Positions 34,627-45,512 of a DNA stretch of 64,000 bases are shown here, piece by piece; position 1 is the first letter of the stretch; each line of letters begins with the position of its first letter. This stretch comes from Litsea cubeba (lineage: Eukaryota; Streptophyta; Magnoliopsida; Laurales; Lauraceae): the NCBI GenBank assembly GCA_012931725.1, contig CM022951.1, forward strand, positions 7,520,412 through 7,584,411. Reading direction: 5' to 3'. Made by a program: the position numbers and the translations under genes. The notes beneath the pieces were generated by a model, which worked only from the letters and a program-made list of their open reading frames with translations, was not told the DNA's origin and did no database searches.

Positions 34627-37026
34627 ATGGAAAAGAAAGCCATGCCTTGGTTCTTCCTCTCCATGCTTCTTCATTTGTTCATCTCCTTAAAGAATTCTCT
34701 ATCAACCGATGTCCAGTCCATATCCATGGATCAAACTCTCTCTGGAGATCAGACCATATCTTCTAAAGGTGACATCTTTGAACTGGGCTTCTTCAAACCA
34801 GGTAAGTCACAAAACTACTACATGGGCATATGGTACAAACAATTATCAGAAAGAACAGTGGTATGGGTAGCAAACAGGGAAACACCACTCCCTAACAAGT
34901 ACTCTTCACGCCTAAAAATTGATCAAGATGGCAATCTAGTCCTCTTTAATCAGTTGGAAACGCCTATCTGGTCCACAGATGTATCCACAATTGCATCAAA
35001 TAGTACTGTTGCAGAGCTTCTTGATACAGGAAATTTTGTTCTGAGAGATGGGTCAGATTCCTCTGCTGTAATTTGGCAGAGCTTTGATCATCCAACTGAT
35101 ACATGGCTACCTAAAGGATGGCTTGGGAGGAACATGATTACTGGAGAAATAAATTCCCTGATATCATGGAAAAGTCATGAAGATCCTGCGCTCGGAATGT
35201 TTTCAGGACAGATTGATTCAAATGGAAATGATCAGGGTTCTTTACTGTGGAATAGATCCGAGGTGTATTGGAGAGGCGGAATTGGGAGTTATTTCAACAG
35301 AATTATTGAAACAAATTCGGGTCACTTTCTAAATTTCAGTTATTTTAACAAAGAAGGCCGAAACTATGTCACTTATAATCCTGTCGACAGTTTTTTCATC
35401 ACACGAGTCGTTTTGGACACATCAGGGAGAGTCCAAATATGTGCATGGTTGGAGTCCTCCAGACAGTGGAAGCACTTTTGGGTGCAGCCAACCACTCAAT
35501 GCGAGGTTTATTCTCTTTGTGGCAGTTTTGGAGTGTGCACAGAGAATAGCCAGCCCTGTTCATGTCTCCGTGGCTTTGAAACAAAGTCCATGGAAGGTTG
35601 GAATTTGAGCGATCGGTCTGCTGGCTGTGTGAGGAAAACCAATTTAAAATGTGGTTATAACAGTTCTTTTGAGGGAGAAAAAGATGGGTTTCTGGTGATA
35701 CACAACATGCGGTTGCCTGTAAATGTGCAGTCCTTAACAGTGGGAAGCGCCAAAGAGTGTGAATTATCCTGCTTGAGCCACTGTTCTTGTACTGCTTATG
35801 CTTACAAAAATGGATGCTCTTTGTGGAATGGGGATCTCATTAACCTTCAACAGCTTTCAGATGGTGAAGGACAAGATCTTTTTGTACGCCTCGCAGCATC
35901 TGAGCTGCGAAGTTTGGGCCCAAAGAAGAGAAGAATTGTTGAGGCTACTTTAGGTGCAGTCGTGGGATGTGCATCTGTAATCGGTGTTATTACAATCGTG
36001 CTGATTTGGAGATGCCGAAGGCAGCAACAAAAAATATCTTGGATGACGGTGCATAACTCTTTGGTGTCATTTAGCTTCAGAGATTTGCAGATCATTACTA
36101 AGAATTTCTCAGAGAAGCTAGGGAGAGGAAGTTTTGGTTCGGTCTTTAAAGGGATTCTGTCTGAATCAACGCCCATAGCTGTGAAGAAACTAGAAGGCCT
36201 TGCCCAAGGAGAGAAGCAGTTCCGGGCAGAAGTGAGCACAATTGGGGCAATTCAGCACATTAATCTCATTCGCCTTCGCGGGTTCTGCTCTCAAGGTAGA
36301 AATAGACTTCTAGTTTATGATTACATGCCAAACAGTTCTTTAGATTCTCAGTTGTTCCATAAGAATTCCCAGACCATAGATTGGAAACTAAGATACCAAA
36401 TAGCACTCGGGATCGCCAGAGGGTTATCCTATCTCCACGAAAAATGCAGAGACTGCATCATACACTGTGACATCAAACCAGAAAATGTGCTTTTGGATGC
36501 TGCTTTTTGCCCAAAGCTGGCGGACTTCGGTATGGCAAAGCTTGTTGGGCGGGAATTCAGTAGGGTTTTGACAAGCATGAGAGGAACTATTGGCTACCTT
36601 GCACCAGAGTGGATTTCAGGTGTTGCTATCACACCGAAAGCTGATGTTTATAGCTATGGAATGATGCTTTTTGAAATCATATCAGGGAAGAGAAATGCAG
36701 AGCAGTTGGGGGATGGGGAATCTGCCTTTTTCCCTTGTTGGGCTGCAGAAAAAATAGTTGAGGATGAAGTTCTATACCTGTTGGATTACCGATTGGATGG
36801 TATTACAAACATTGAAGAACTCAGAAGAGCTTCTAGAGTGGCTTGTTGGTGCATCCAAGACAACGAAGACAATAGGCCATCAATGGAGCTTGTGGTTCAG
36901 ATTCTGGAGGGTGTAAAAGATGTAAGCATGCCTCCAATCCCATGGTCCATCAAAATACTTAAAGACAACTCCTATAGATTAAATGGGTGTGGCCCACATG
37001 ACAACAAACCCATTAAGGCTCTTTGA
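34627..37026 (+). CDS. G-type lectin S-receptor-like kinase, copy 3, with LTR-derived C-terminus
   Basis: Single-exon receptor kinase, 799 residues from the ATG at 34627 (chosen by its signal peptide and by the other copies; the frame is open from 34579). Signal peptide about 1-30, bulb-type lectin, S-locus glycoprotein region, PAN domain, transmembrane helix around 440-465 followed by RCRRQQQ, kinase domain with GRGSFGSVFKG, IAVKK, IIHCDIKPENVLL and ADFGMAKL; non-RD. A copia LTR begins at 36972 inside the codon after Asn-Asp-Asn region, so the native last residues (SSWVS-type in copy 4) are replaced by 17 LTR-encoded residues ending NKPIKAL. The kinase domain itself is complete, so activity may persist. 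The 3' UTR and terminator are now LTR sequence. Confidence 0.88.
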   Translation: MEKKAMPWFFLSMLLHLFISLKNSLSTDVQSISMDQTLSGDQTISSKGDIFELGFFKPGKSQNYYMGIWYKQLSERTVVWVANRETPLPNKYSSRLKIDQDGNLVLFNQLETPIWSTDVSTIASNSTVAELLDTGNFVLRDGSDSSAVIWQSFDHPTDTWLPKGWLGRNMITGEINSLISWKSHEDPALGMFSGQIDSNGNDQGSLLWNRSEVYWRGGIGSYFNRIIETNSGHFLNFSYFNKEGRNYVTYNPVDSFFITRVVLDTSGRVQICAWLESSRQWKHFWVQPTTQCEVYSLCGSFGVCTENSQPCSCLRGFETKSMEGWNLSDRSAGCVRKTNLKCGYNSSFEGEKDGFLVIHNMRLPVNVQSLTVGSAKECELSCLSHCSCTAYAYKNGCSLWNGDLINLQQLSDGEGQDLFVRLAASELRSLGPKKRRIVEATLGAVVGCASVIGVITIVLIWRCRRQQQKISWMTVHNSLVSFSFRDLQIITKNFSEKLGRGSFGSVFKGILSESTPIAVKKLEGLAQGEKQFRAEVSTIGAIQHINLIRLRGFCSQGRNRLLVYDYMPNSSLDSQLFHKNSQTIDWKLRYQIALGIARGLSYLHEKCRDCIIHCDIKPENVLLDAAFCPKLADFGMAKLVGREFSRVLTSMRGTIGYLAPEWISGVAITPKADVYSYGMMLFEIISGKRNAEQLGDGESAFFPCWAAEKIVEDEVLYLLDYRLDGITNIEELRRASRVACWCIQDNEDNRPSMELVVQILEGVKDVSMPPIPWSIKILKDNSYRLNGCGPHDNKPIKAL

Positions 37027-37431
37027 TCACACCCACTTGTCTGCACATTTAAAGAGACCTAGTTATTCTGAGCTCACTTGCCAACAAACTAATAAAGGGC
37101 TGAGATTAAAGGGTTAGGTGATAGTTGGGGGTTAATGGTTCCTTGATGGGCAGGAATCTCCTATAAAAGGACCCCTTGGGTTACTCCTTTGGTTACAAGT
37201 TTCTTGGCCTCCATCACTAAGCAAGAAAGAATAGCAAAGGCAAAGGAGTTATAAATCCCACTTGTGTTTCAAGTATCTGTCATTGCAAAGGAGCTTTTGT
37301 TACCTTCAAAAAAGAGCTATGGAGTCAGGTAAGCTCCTCCCCATTCTCAGATTATTTATGTTTACTTTACTGTGTCATTTGGATTAGACCCAAGGAGATC
37401 CTCCTGTGGATTGAGGAATCTTAAGCTAACT
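36972..37431 (+). repeat. 5' LTR of the copia element
   Basis: 460 bp, with TATA box CTATAAAAGG at 37161-37170. Its first 55 bases are read as the C-terminal codons of receptor kinase copy 3. Confidence 0.95.
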
Positions 37432-37433
37432 TG

Positions 37434-37445
37434 TTGTATCAGAGC
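37434..37445 (+). other. Copia primer-binding site
   Basis: TTGTATCAGAGC, one mismatch from TGGTATCAGAGC, complementary to the 3' end of initiator tRNA-Met, two bases inside the 5' LTR. Confidence 0.85.
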
Positions 37446-38990
37446 CCTCTTTGGGTATAGCTAAATGATCATTTCATATTTTGTTTACATATTCTGAGAT
37501 TTTGGGGCTTTCCGGGTTCTCCTCGGAAATCACACCAAATGCCCAAACGAAAGAAGTTTTGGGTATTTGATAAAAGGAATTCCATTTTATTGGAAAGAAG
37601 AGACTCACAAATTGAGTATTATGGTGCCCAGCCCAATCTGAAAAAAGATAGGAATAAAAGAGCATATTTTGTTTATTTGTATTATCTTGGTTTAAGAAAT
37701 TACATAAAGTTGGAACCTCCATTAGTTTATCACTGTTATTTATTTATTTTTGGTTCAATGTCATTTTGATAATGGGCATGAAAGGAGAAAATGATGATAA
37801 AAATTTTATTTTGTTGAAATGATTTAAAAATAATAATAATAATAATAAAAGTGATAATCAAGACGGACACTACACAGTCCGTTGCACAGTGTGATGGACT
37901 GTGCACCGCTGTCTTTGTTTGTGTCAATACACAACGTCTTCACTCTTTTGGTTGTGGAATACTGGCTGGGCCAGGCCAGACAGGTCAGGTCAACCTGACC
38001 TGTTCTAGCCCAGCCTGGCCAGCTGACAGTTGGGCCAGATCTGGTTATGGGTTGGACCTGACCCATAAAGGACCCCCTGAGCCCAGTACAGTTTTGGAAG
38101 AAAATCTTCAGAATGTTCTCCTTATTAAATGGTGGCTATTGGAATGGTTAATTAGCCCAAATGAGTTCCAGAACTGACCCAATTATTAGTATTGATCATA
38201 TTGTTCAAAATGGGTGATCTAGAATTTGTTTTGATCATAACGGACTCATGGAAACTTGAAATTTCGATCCGTTTTCTCCTATGAATTTCTTTTAATGAGA
38301 TCTTTAATATGAATACTTTTGATCAATTATGGAGCATCTTTAGTATTTTGGCATATTCTTTTAAATGTTAAAATAAGTCATTAAAGTTTATTTCCGCATC
38401 ATCATGGATGATTTATTTTATGCAATCAAAGTATACAATAGCTTGTAACTTAGCTAATTATGTATTGTTATATCAAATTTATGTCACCTTGGATCATTAG
38501 AGAAAAAAAAAAGATTCCAATTAAGGATGTGTCATGATGGAAGTGTTGTTATTATAATTTTAATTAGAAATGAATGATTTGGATTGATTTGATAGTTGCC
38601 AAAGCAACCAAGTCATGAAGAATTGTTTGATTTCTAGATTGAACTAAGGGAACATCACCATTATTTGCGTGATTATAATAACACTAAATTGCGATTTCAT
38701 AAAAGATATGAGGAGGGGCTCAAAGGTTCTATCTTCATGGAATAGAAATCGGAATAAGATATTGTTAGTAATATGATGTAGTTAAGAATGATTTATGCCC
38801 AAAGGAATAGTCCTCTTAATCGCTTCATATTATTAACGTAGTCTTATTAATTAAAGAAAAGTGATTATTATGCATGTTGTTTTTCATACCCAAAGGTAGA
38901 TTTACAATGATGTACAATTACTTTTACTTTTATTGTTATTACATGATCAATAATAGATTGTAACATGTGGATATTATTGTAACTAAGTTA
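37446..38990 (+). other. Copia leader region
   Basis: 1.5 kb of mostly AT-rich untranslated leader. It contains a strong inverted repeat CAGGTCAGGT-CA-ACCTGACCTG at about 37980-38001 within larger GGCTGGG/CCCAGCC arms. No convincing coding region. Confidence 0.6.
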
Positions 38991-41900
38991 ATGGCAGCAC
39001 TTTCTACATTAGGGACCATTCCTACCTTAGATGGGTCAAATTTTCTAGAATGAATAGACATGCTAATGATAGTCATAACCTTCTTGGACTTGGATATAGT
39101 CTTTGATGAGGCTAAACCCCTAACTCCTACAAATGAAACATCTAGTGATGAAAAGATAAAATTTGAGAAATGGACCAAGGCTAACAAGGTAGCGACCAAG
39201 ATTATCTTGAACTCTATTTCAAGAGGTATTAAGGGATCCCTTGGAACAATAGAAAATGCAAAGGATCTCTTAGATACTGTAAAGGAGCAGTTCAAGGTAA
39301 CTGACAAGGCTGTAGGGGCATCACTAATAAGCCGCCTATCAAGCATGAAATATGATGAGACTTTGGGAGTGAGAGAACATATTTTATCAATACAAAATAT
39401 TGTTTCAAAATTGGAACAATATGAGTGTATCAGAAAAGTACTTGATACAGTTCATTTTGGATTCTCTCCCTTCCTCTTTTGGCCCGTTTAAGGTTGCCTA
39501 CAACCAAAGCCCAACACCTTGGACCATAACAGAATTAATTGCTAGATGTGATCAAGAAGAGAGGAGGCTTAAGGCTGAGGGGCAACTGATGATAAACTTC
39601 GTCTCTCATAACAAGTCCAAGGGAAAAGAAAGGACCAAGAAAAGGCCAAGTGTTCAAATTGCAAAACCAGAAAAGAAGGAAAAACTGGGACAGAAGAAAT
39701 GCTTCTTCTGTGGAAAGAATGGTCACTTCAAAAAGGATTGCCTAAAGCGAAAAAATTGGTTTGAAAAGAGAGGGATTCCTTTCATGCAAGAAACCAAATG
39801 ATGGAGAAAAGACTATTGCCATGGGGAACCGGAAGGAATCACGAGTCGAAGCAGTAGGCACTTACAGACTGGTGCTGGACACTGGATTTATTTTGGACCT
39901 CCATAATGTTTTCCTTGTTCCCGAGATTTCTAGAAACTTAATTTCTGTTTCAAAGTTGGTTCATAAAGGGTTTGAGTTTATTTTTGGACAAAATTTTATG
40001 AGAATTTCTAGAAATGAATGTTTAATTGGGAATGGTTATTTATGTGGTGGATTGTATAGATTACAGTTAAATTCTATAGATGAACAATCATTGCAGACAC
40101 CACACATTAGTTGTGAACTGAGCATTGGCACTAAGAGAGGGGCAATTAAAGAGAACTCCTCTATGTTGTGGCATAAAAGGCTAGGGCATATCTCAAAAGA
40201 GAGAATGCTCAGATTAATGAAAGATGGATTATTACCTAATCTTGATTTCAATGATTATGGTGTTTGTATAGACTGTATAAAGGGAAAACAGTCAAATACA
40301 AACAAGAAAGGTGCCACAAGAAGTTCTGAACTCCTGGAAATAATCCATACAGATATATGTGGAAAAATGGATGTACCATGTTTTACAGGTGAACAATACT
40401 TTATCACCTTTATCGATGATTTTTCGCGATTTGGTTATGTTTATTTGATCAAAGAGAAATCTGATGCTTTAGATGTCTTTAAGTTATTTAAAGCAGAAGT
40501 AGAAAACCAATTAGAAAGAAAAATCAAAGTAGTGAGATCTGATAGAGGTGGTGAGTATTATGGAAGGTACACCGAATCGGGTCGTAATCCGGGCCCATTT
40601 GCTAAATTTCTAGAAAATGAGGGTATTGTGGCCCAATACACAATGCCTGGAACACCTCAGCAGAATGGTGTTGCTGAGAGAAGAAATAGGACACTTATGG
40701 ATATGGTTAGGAGTATGGTAAGTAATACCAATTTACCCAAATCAATGTGGGGTGAAGCACTTAAGATGGCGATATACATATTAAATCGTGTCCCTAGTAA
40801 AGCGGCGCCAAAAACACCATTCGAATTGTGGACCGGAAGGAAACCCAGCCTAAACCATTTTCGAGTCTGGGGTTGCCAATCTGAAGTGAGAATTTATAAC
40901 CCACATGAAAGAAAGTTAGACCCTAAAACTGTTAGTGGATATTTTATTGGTTATCCTGAGAGGTCTAAAGGGTATAGGTTTTACTGTCCTAATCATACCA
41001 CTAGGATTGTAGAATCGGGAAATGCAAAATTTCTGGAAAATCATGAGAATAGTGGGAGTGTTCAAGGAAGAGATATACTTTATAAAGAAATCAAGGAAAA
41101 TATTGAGTTACCTGATACACAAAGTGGGTCTGTTCCACTTGATATCATCAATGACCATCAAGAGATACAACAATCACAAAATGATCAAGTTGAACATAAT
41201 ATTGGCCAGCCCATTAATGATCCACTCCCAGAACATCATGATAATCTACTTCCTTATGATCCGGAATTAAGGAGGTCAACTCGAACAAGAAGACCTACCA
41301 TTTCGGATGATTATGTTGTATATTTAGAGGAAGCCGACATTGGGATAAAAGATGATCCTAGAACATTCAAAGAAGCCATAGGAAGTATGAATTCTGATAA
41401 ATGGATGGATGCTATGAAAGAAGAGTTAGAATCAATGGCCACTAATGAGGTTTGGGATATTATCGAACTACCCAAGGGTTCTAAGGCCGTAGGCTGTAAA
41501 TGGGTCTTCAAGACCAAAAGGGACTCGAAAGGAAAGGTAGAACGATTTAAGGCTTGACTCGTGGCCAAAGGTTTTACTCAAAGAGAGGGAGTTGACTACA
41601 ATGAGACTTACTCTCTGGTATCTAAAAAGGATTCATTTAGGATAATTATGGCTTTTGTAGCTCATTTCAATTTAGAGCTACATCAAATGGATGTTAAGAC
41701 AGTGTTCCTAAATGGAAATTTAGAAGAAGAGGTATACATGGAACAACCAGAAGTATTCATAAAAGGGAATACTAATAAATTAGTTTGCAAATTAAAGAAA
41801 TCGATATATGGTTTGAAACAAGCTTTCAGGCAATGGTATCTTAAATTTAACCGCATTATCACATCATTCGGTTTTTCTGAAAATCCAGTAGACCATTGCA

Positions 41901-42931
41901 TCTATCTCAAGATTAGTGGGAGCAAGTTTCTAATATTAATACTGTATGTCGATGATATTTTGCTAGCTAGTAATGACCTTGGAATAATTCATGAAACCAA
42001 GGAATATCTTAAGAATAATTTTGATATGAAAGACATGGGAGAAGCAACCTTTGTAATAGGAATCGAGATATATCGGGATAGATCTCGAAGATTACTTGGG
42101 TTATCACAGGAATCCTATATCAAAACTATTCTTAAAAGATTCTGTATGGAAGGATGTAGGCTCCAAGATTCACCAATAATTAAGGGTGACAAATTTAGTA
42201 AAGAACAAGGTCCAAGAAATGAAATCGAAAGACATCAAATGGACCAATGTCCTTATGCTGCTACAGTAGGAAGTCTGAGGTATGCACAAACATGCACAAG
42301 ACCCGATATAAGTTTTGCAGTTGGCATGTTTAGTAGATATCAAAGTGACCCAGGAATGACACATTGGGTAGGAGTTAAGAAAGTTTTGCGATATCTTAGT
42401 GGCACTAGGAATTACAGGCTCTCATATAGAAGTCCGATTAATTAGAAGTGATCGGTTACTTAGAGTCAGATTTCGCTGGATGCCTCGATACAAGAAAGTC
42501 GACTTCAGGATATATTTTCCTATTAGCTGGTGGGGCAGTATCATGGAGAAGTGCGAAACAGATCCTAGTGACTCCATCCACATTTGATGCCGAATATGTG
42601 CCATGTTTTGAAGCAACAGGTCATGCATTATGGATGCGAGATTTTATCACAGGTTTACGAATTATGGATATAATTTCTAAACCTCTTAAAATCTTTTGCG
42701 ATAATGATGCAGCAAGAAGATTTGCTCAAAATGACAAAGTTTCCAGTAAATCAAAGTTTTTGGAAGTTAAGTACTTTGTATTAAAGGAAAAAGGTACGAG
42801 ATCGATTGGTGTCTATTGTTGGGGCTCCAACGAGCCAAATGATAGTGGATCCGTTAACGAAGGCATTGGCGCCAAAGGCTTATAGAGAGCATGTTAGAAA
42901 TATGGGCCTTATTGATTTGTCTTATTATTGA
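38991..42931 (+). pseudogene. Copia gag-pol polyprotein, broken
   Basis: Gag starts at the ATG 38991 and is interrupted by TGA at 39051-39053 where a Trp codon is expected. A frame change occurs near 39420. A CCHC zinc knuckle (CFFCGKNGHFKKDC) lies near 39699-39740. Then a frame change and a loss of the protease active-site segment near 39770-39810. The GAG-pre-integrase zinc-finger region (about 40165-40290) and integrase core (HTDICG, RSDRGGEY, NGVAERRNR) follow; reverse transcriptase is cut by TGA at 41555-41557 but keeps YVDD (about 41945-41958). Frame changes near 42435 and near 42820 disrupt RNase H (SDFAGC..., DAEY) and the C-terminus, whose proper frame ends at 42929-42931. Two nonsense and about four frame lesions make it a pseudogene. 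Confidence 0.93.
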
Positions 42932-43340
42932 GGACATCATTACAGTAATGATTTCGTAATTCTTATTGTGTCAAATATTTACATGTATTAAGGTGAATAA
43001 AATAAGAATATTAAAGAGAATGGCATTATCGTACCCAATTAAATAGGACGGCCATTGAAAAATATCCTATTTTACCCTTATCAAGGACTTGGTTAGATTG
43101 GGGTGCTAGTGGAGTAATTATGGAAGGGAGCATGTCATTAAAGACATGTAACCGCTATAGTTTACATTGGTAAACCATTTTAGTCACAGTATTAAGGCTC
43201 AGCATAAGAGACACGTTGGCACTTATTTTAAAGTCGATGCGCATCGGTCAAAGTCGTTTTATCGTTTTTCAAAGTACTATTTGAAAAATGAATTTCCTTA
43301 AATTAAAATTTTGCGATTTTGTTTTCATGGTCCTATGGGC

Positions 43341-43352
43341 CAAGTGGGAGAA
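43341..43352 (+). other. Copia polypurine tract
   Basis: CAAGTGGGAGAA sits directly before the 3' LTR, a typical copia polypurine tract. Confidence 0.8.
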
Positions 43353-43812
43353 TGTTAGATTAAATGGGTGTGGCCCACATGACCACAAACCCATTAAGGC
43401 TCTTTGATCACACCCACTTGTCTGCACATTTAAAGAGACCTAGTTATTATGAGCTCACTTGTCAAGAAACTAATAAAGGGCTGAGATTAAAGGGTTAGGT
43501 GATAGTTGGGGGTTAATGGTTCCTTGATGGGTAGGAATCTCCTATAAAAGGACCCCTTGGGTTACTCCTTTGGTTACAAGTTTCTTCGCCTCCATCACTA
43601 AGCAAGAAAGAATAGCAAAGGCAAAGGAGTTATAAATCCCACTTGTGTTTCAAGTCTCTGTCATTGCAAAGGAGCTTTTGTTACCTTCAAGAAAGAGCTA
43701 TGGAGTCAGGTAAGCTCCTCCCCATTCTCAGATTATTTATGTTTACTTTACTGTGTCATTTGGATTAGACCCAAGGAGATCCTCCTGTGGATTGAGGGAT
43801 CTTAAGCTAACA
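43353..43812 (+). repeat. 3' LTR of the copia element
   Basis: 460 bp with intact TGTTAG...CTAACA ends, followed by target duplication AACTC and then the stranded original last codons and stop of receptor kinase copy 3 (about 43815-43836). Confidence 0.95.
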
Positions 43813-43817
43813 AACTC

Positions 43818-44434
43818 ATCATGGGTTTCGTATTGAATTGTTGTTGAAGTAATCTGCTTGAACTCATTAGATCATAAGTCTGACACTGCATGCTTTAAGT
43901 ATCCATCCTTAGGGGATCTACGATAGTTTGTGTTCCTTCATTTTGGTTTCAACATTTACTACCCAATTTGAGGAGACCTTTTTCCGTGAAAAGGGAAATA
44001 AAAAAGAAAAGCCTAACTTTGGTTTCATCCTTGTCAAACATTGTCTCCAAACTCATTCTGAATAGTCCCGGTCCAGCCAGGTTCAATTGGCTAATAGGAC
44101 ACTCGTGGTTTACAACAAACTGCCCGATAAAGCAGATAGTAAAACTAATTAGAATAGAAAAATTAGAAAGCCAAGAAGGATATTGAGGAACCCAGAGCAT
44201 GGAAGACATGAGTGAAGAAATTCTACCCAATCTGAGGAAAATGCATTCGAACACAGAACCTCTACCGGAGGCCGAATAGATTTTATGATCTCTCTAACTT
44301 GAATGGGAATTCCAATATGTTAGAATATGAGTTACAACTTACAACTGATTACATTCATGCATAGTTGAAAAAAGAATATTGAAAAGAACAATGATTAGGA
44401 CAATGAGAACCATAAAAATACCATAACCAGAATA
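43818..44434. other. Former 3' flank of receptor kinase copy 3
   Basis: Matches 61446-62114 downstream of copy 4. Non-coding; separated from its gene by the copia insertion. Confidence 0.8.
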
Positions 44435-44439
44435 CAAGG

Positions 44440-45205
44440 TGAAAGGTTTTGGGTTCGAGATCTCTAGATTGGTCCACTCAATAATCAATCCACTAGTGTG
44501 CAAAAAATAATAATCTACGCAGCGGAAATAAAATCGCAAGCACACACCACAAGGACACCAATTTTAAGGTGGAAAACCCAAATCGGGTAAAAAATCACCG
44601 ATCCGTACTGGATCTAATCAAACACTATGAATCTCGTAATTACAAGAAACTCAGATTTCTTCCCTAGATATCCCCTATCTAAAGACTGATGTTACCTTGT
44701 GTCGCATCACGCTTCAACGACATCACACCGTTGATTGCAACAGATTCAACGCTTGACTCCTCAAATCTTCTACGCAAGAAGATGATCTTCTACAAGGGAT
44801 GCAGAAGAAAATTGCTCTCTAGAGTACTTGGCAGCACAACTCTTCAAAAATCTCTAGAGAAGATTTCTCTCAATTTGATCACAAATTCAGAACTTGAGAG
44901 ATGATCTATATATGTTTGGGTTATGAGAAACACCCAATATATAGCCCCTAATTTGTGCTTAAGACTCCTAATTATAATTCACTTAGAATAAAGAGTCCAT
45001 CTCAAACTTTTCATAAGAGTCCGGATCATACTGGGCTCAATTCGCCGTTCTCGCTTCTCGCTATAGCGAGACCACTTACTGCCTCAACGAATTTTTTTCT
45101 CTTAAGTGGCTCTGACAGCCTCTTTCATCCTGTCATGACGACGTCTTTGCCTTTGAGTCCTGACATGACTTGATTCTTCACCTTTCCAAGTTTTATATTC
45201 TAACA
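44440..45205 (-). repeat. 3' LTR of the gag-only element
   Basis: 766 bp. Holds one TCTCGCTATAGCGAGA palindrome (45056-45071) preceded by a 7-bp partial duplication TTCTCGC absent from the other LTR. Confidence 0.92.
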
Positions 45206-45218
45206 ATCTCCCCCTTTT
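45206..45218 (-). other. Polypurine tract of the gag-only element
   Basis: Minus strand reads AAAAGGGGGAGAT directly before the 3' LTR. Confidence 0.85.
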
Positions 45219-45512
45219 GGCAATTCTTGGACAAATCTTCCTAGAATAATACAAAAAGATCTACCCAAAAGAAAAACCCAAAATACAATGAATTTTTTAA
45301 ATAAAAAAATCAGCACTGTAGATCTTGAATTGCCTTAGCTTGAAGAACTCTTCTGGGCTTCATTCTTCTCCCCCTGAATTTGTCCATAATTGACAAACAA
45401 AAATAATCATGCAGCTTCCGTCAATCTGGATGCAGTAGCTCCCCCTCAATTTTGACTCCCCCTCAATATGATTTTCGTAACAGCACTGGGGGTGGGGACT
45501 TGACCTCCTTGA

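Larger units (their letters stand above)
36972..43812 (+). mobile_element. Ty1/copia retrotransposon, full length but decayed
   Basis: Two 460-bp LTRs (36972-37431 and 43353-43812) enclose a 5.9-kb interior, with target duplication AACTC at 36967-36971 and 43813-43817. The uninterrupted site is seen in copy 4 (GACAACTCATCATGG near 61436). The order gag, integrase, reverse transcriptase, RNase H is that of Ty1/copia. The LTRs differ at about 13 of 460 positions by eye (about 2.8%). The left LTR end has three changed bases in its TGTTAG terminus. The polyprotein is broken in several places, so the copy is not autonomous now. Confidence 0.95.

Noticed and set aside
34247..34690. 147-codon frame upstream of copy 3 and its partner at 58706-58978
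   Set aside because: The paired copy has a different C-terminal end after a small change near 58960, no domain is visible, and the frame overlaps the kinase start; likely leader sequence.
39855..39890. LDTGF taken as the copia protease active site
   Set aside because: Its context (GTYRL before and SRNLISVSKL after) is the region downstream of the protease catalytic site in copia proteins, so this is not the catalytic aspartate motif.
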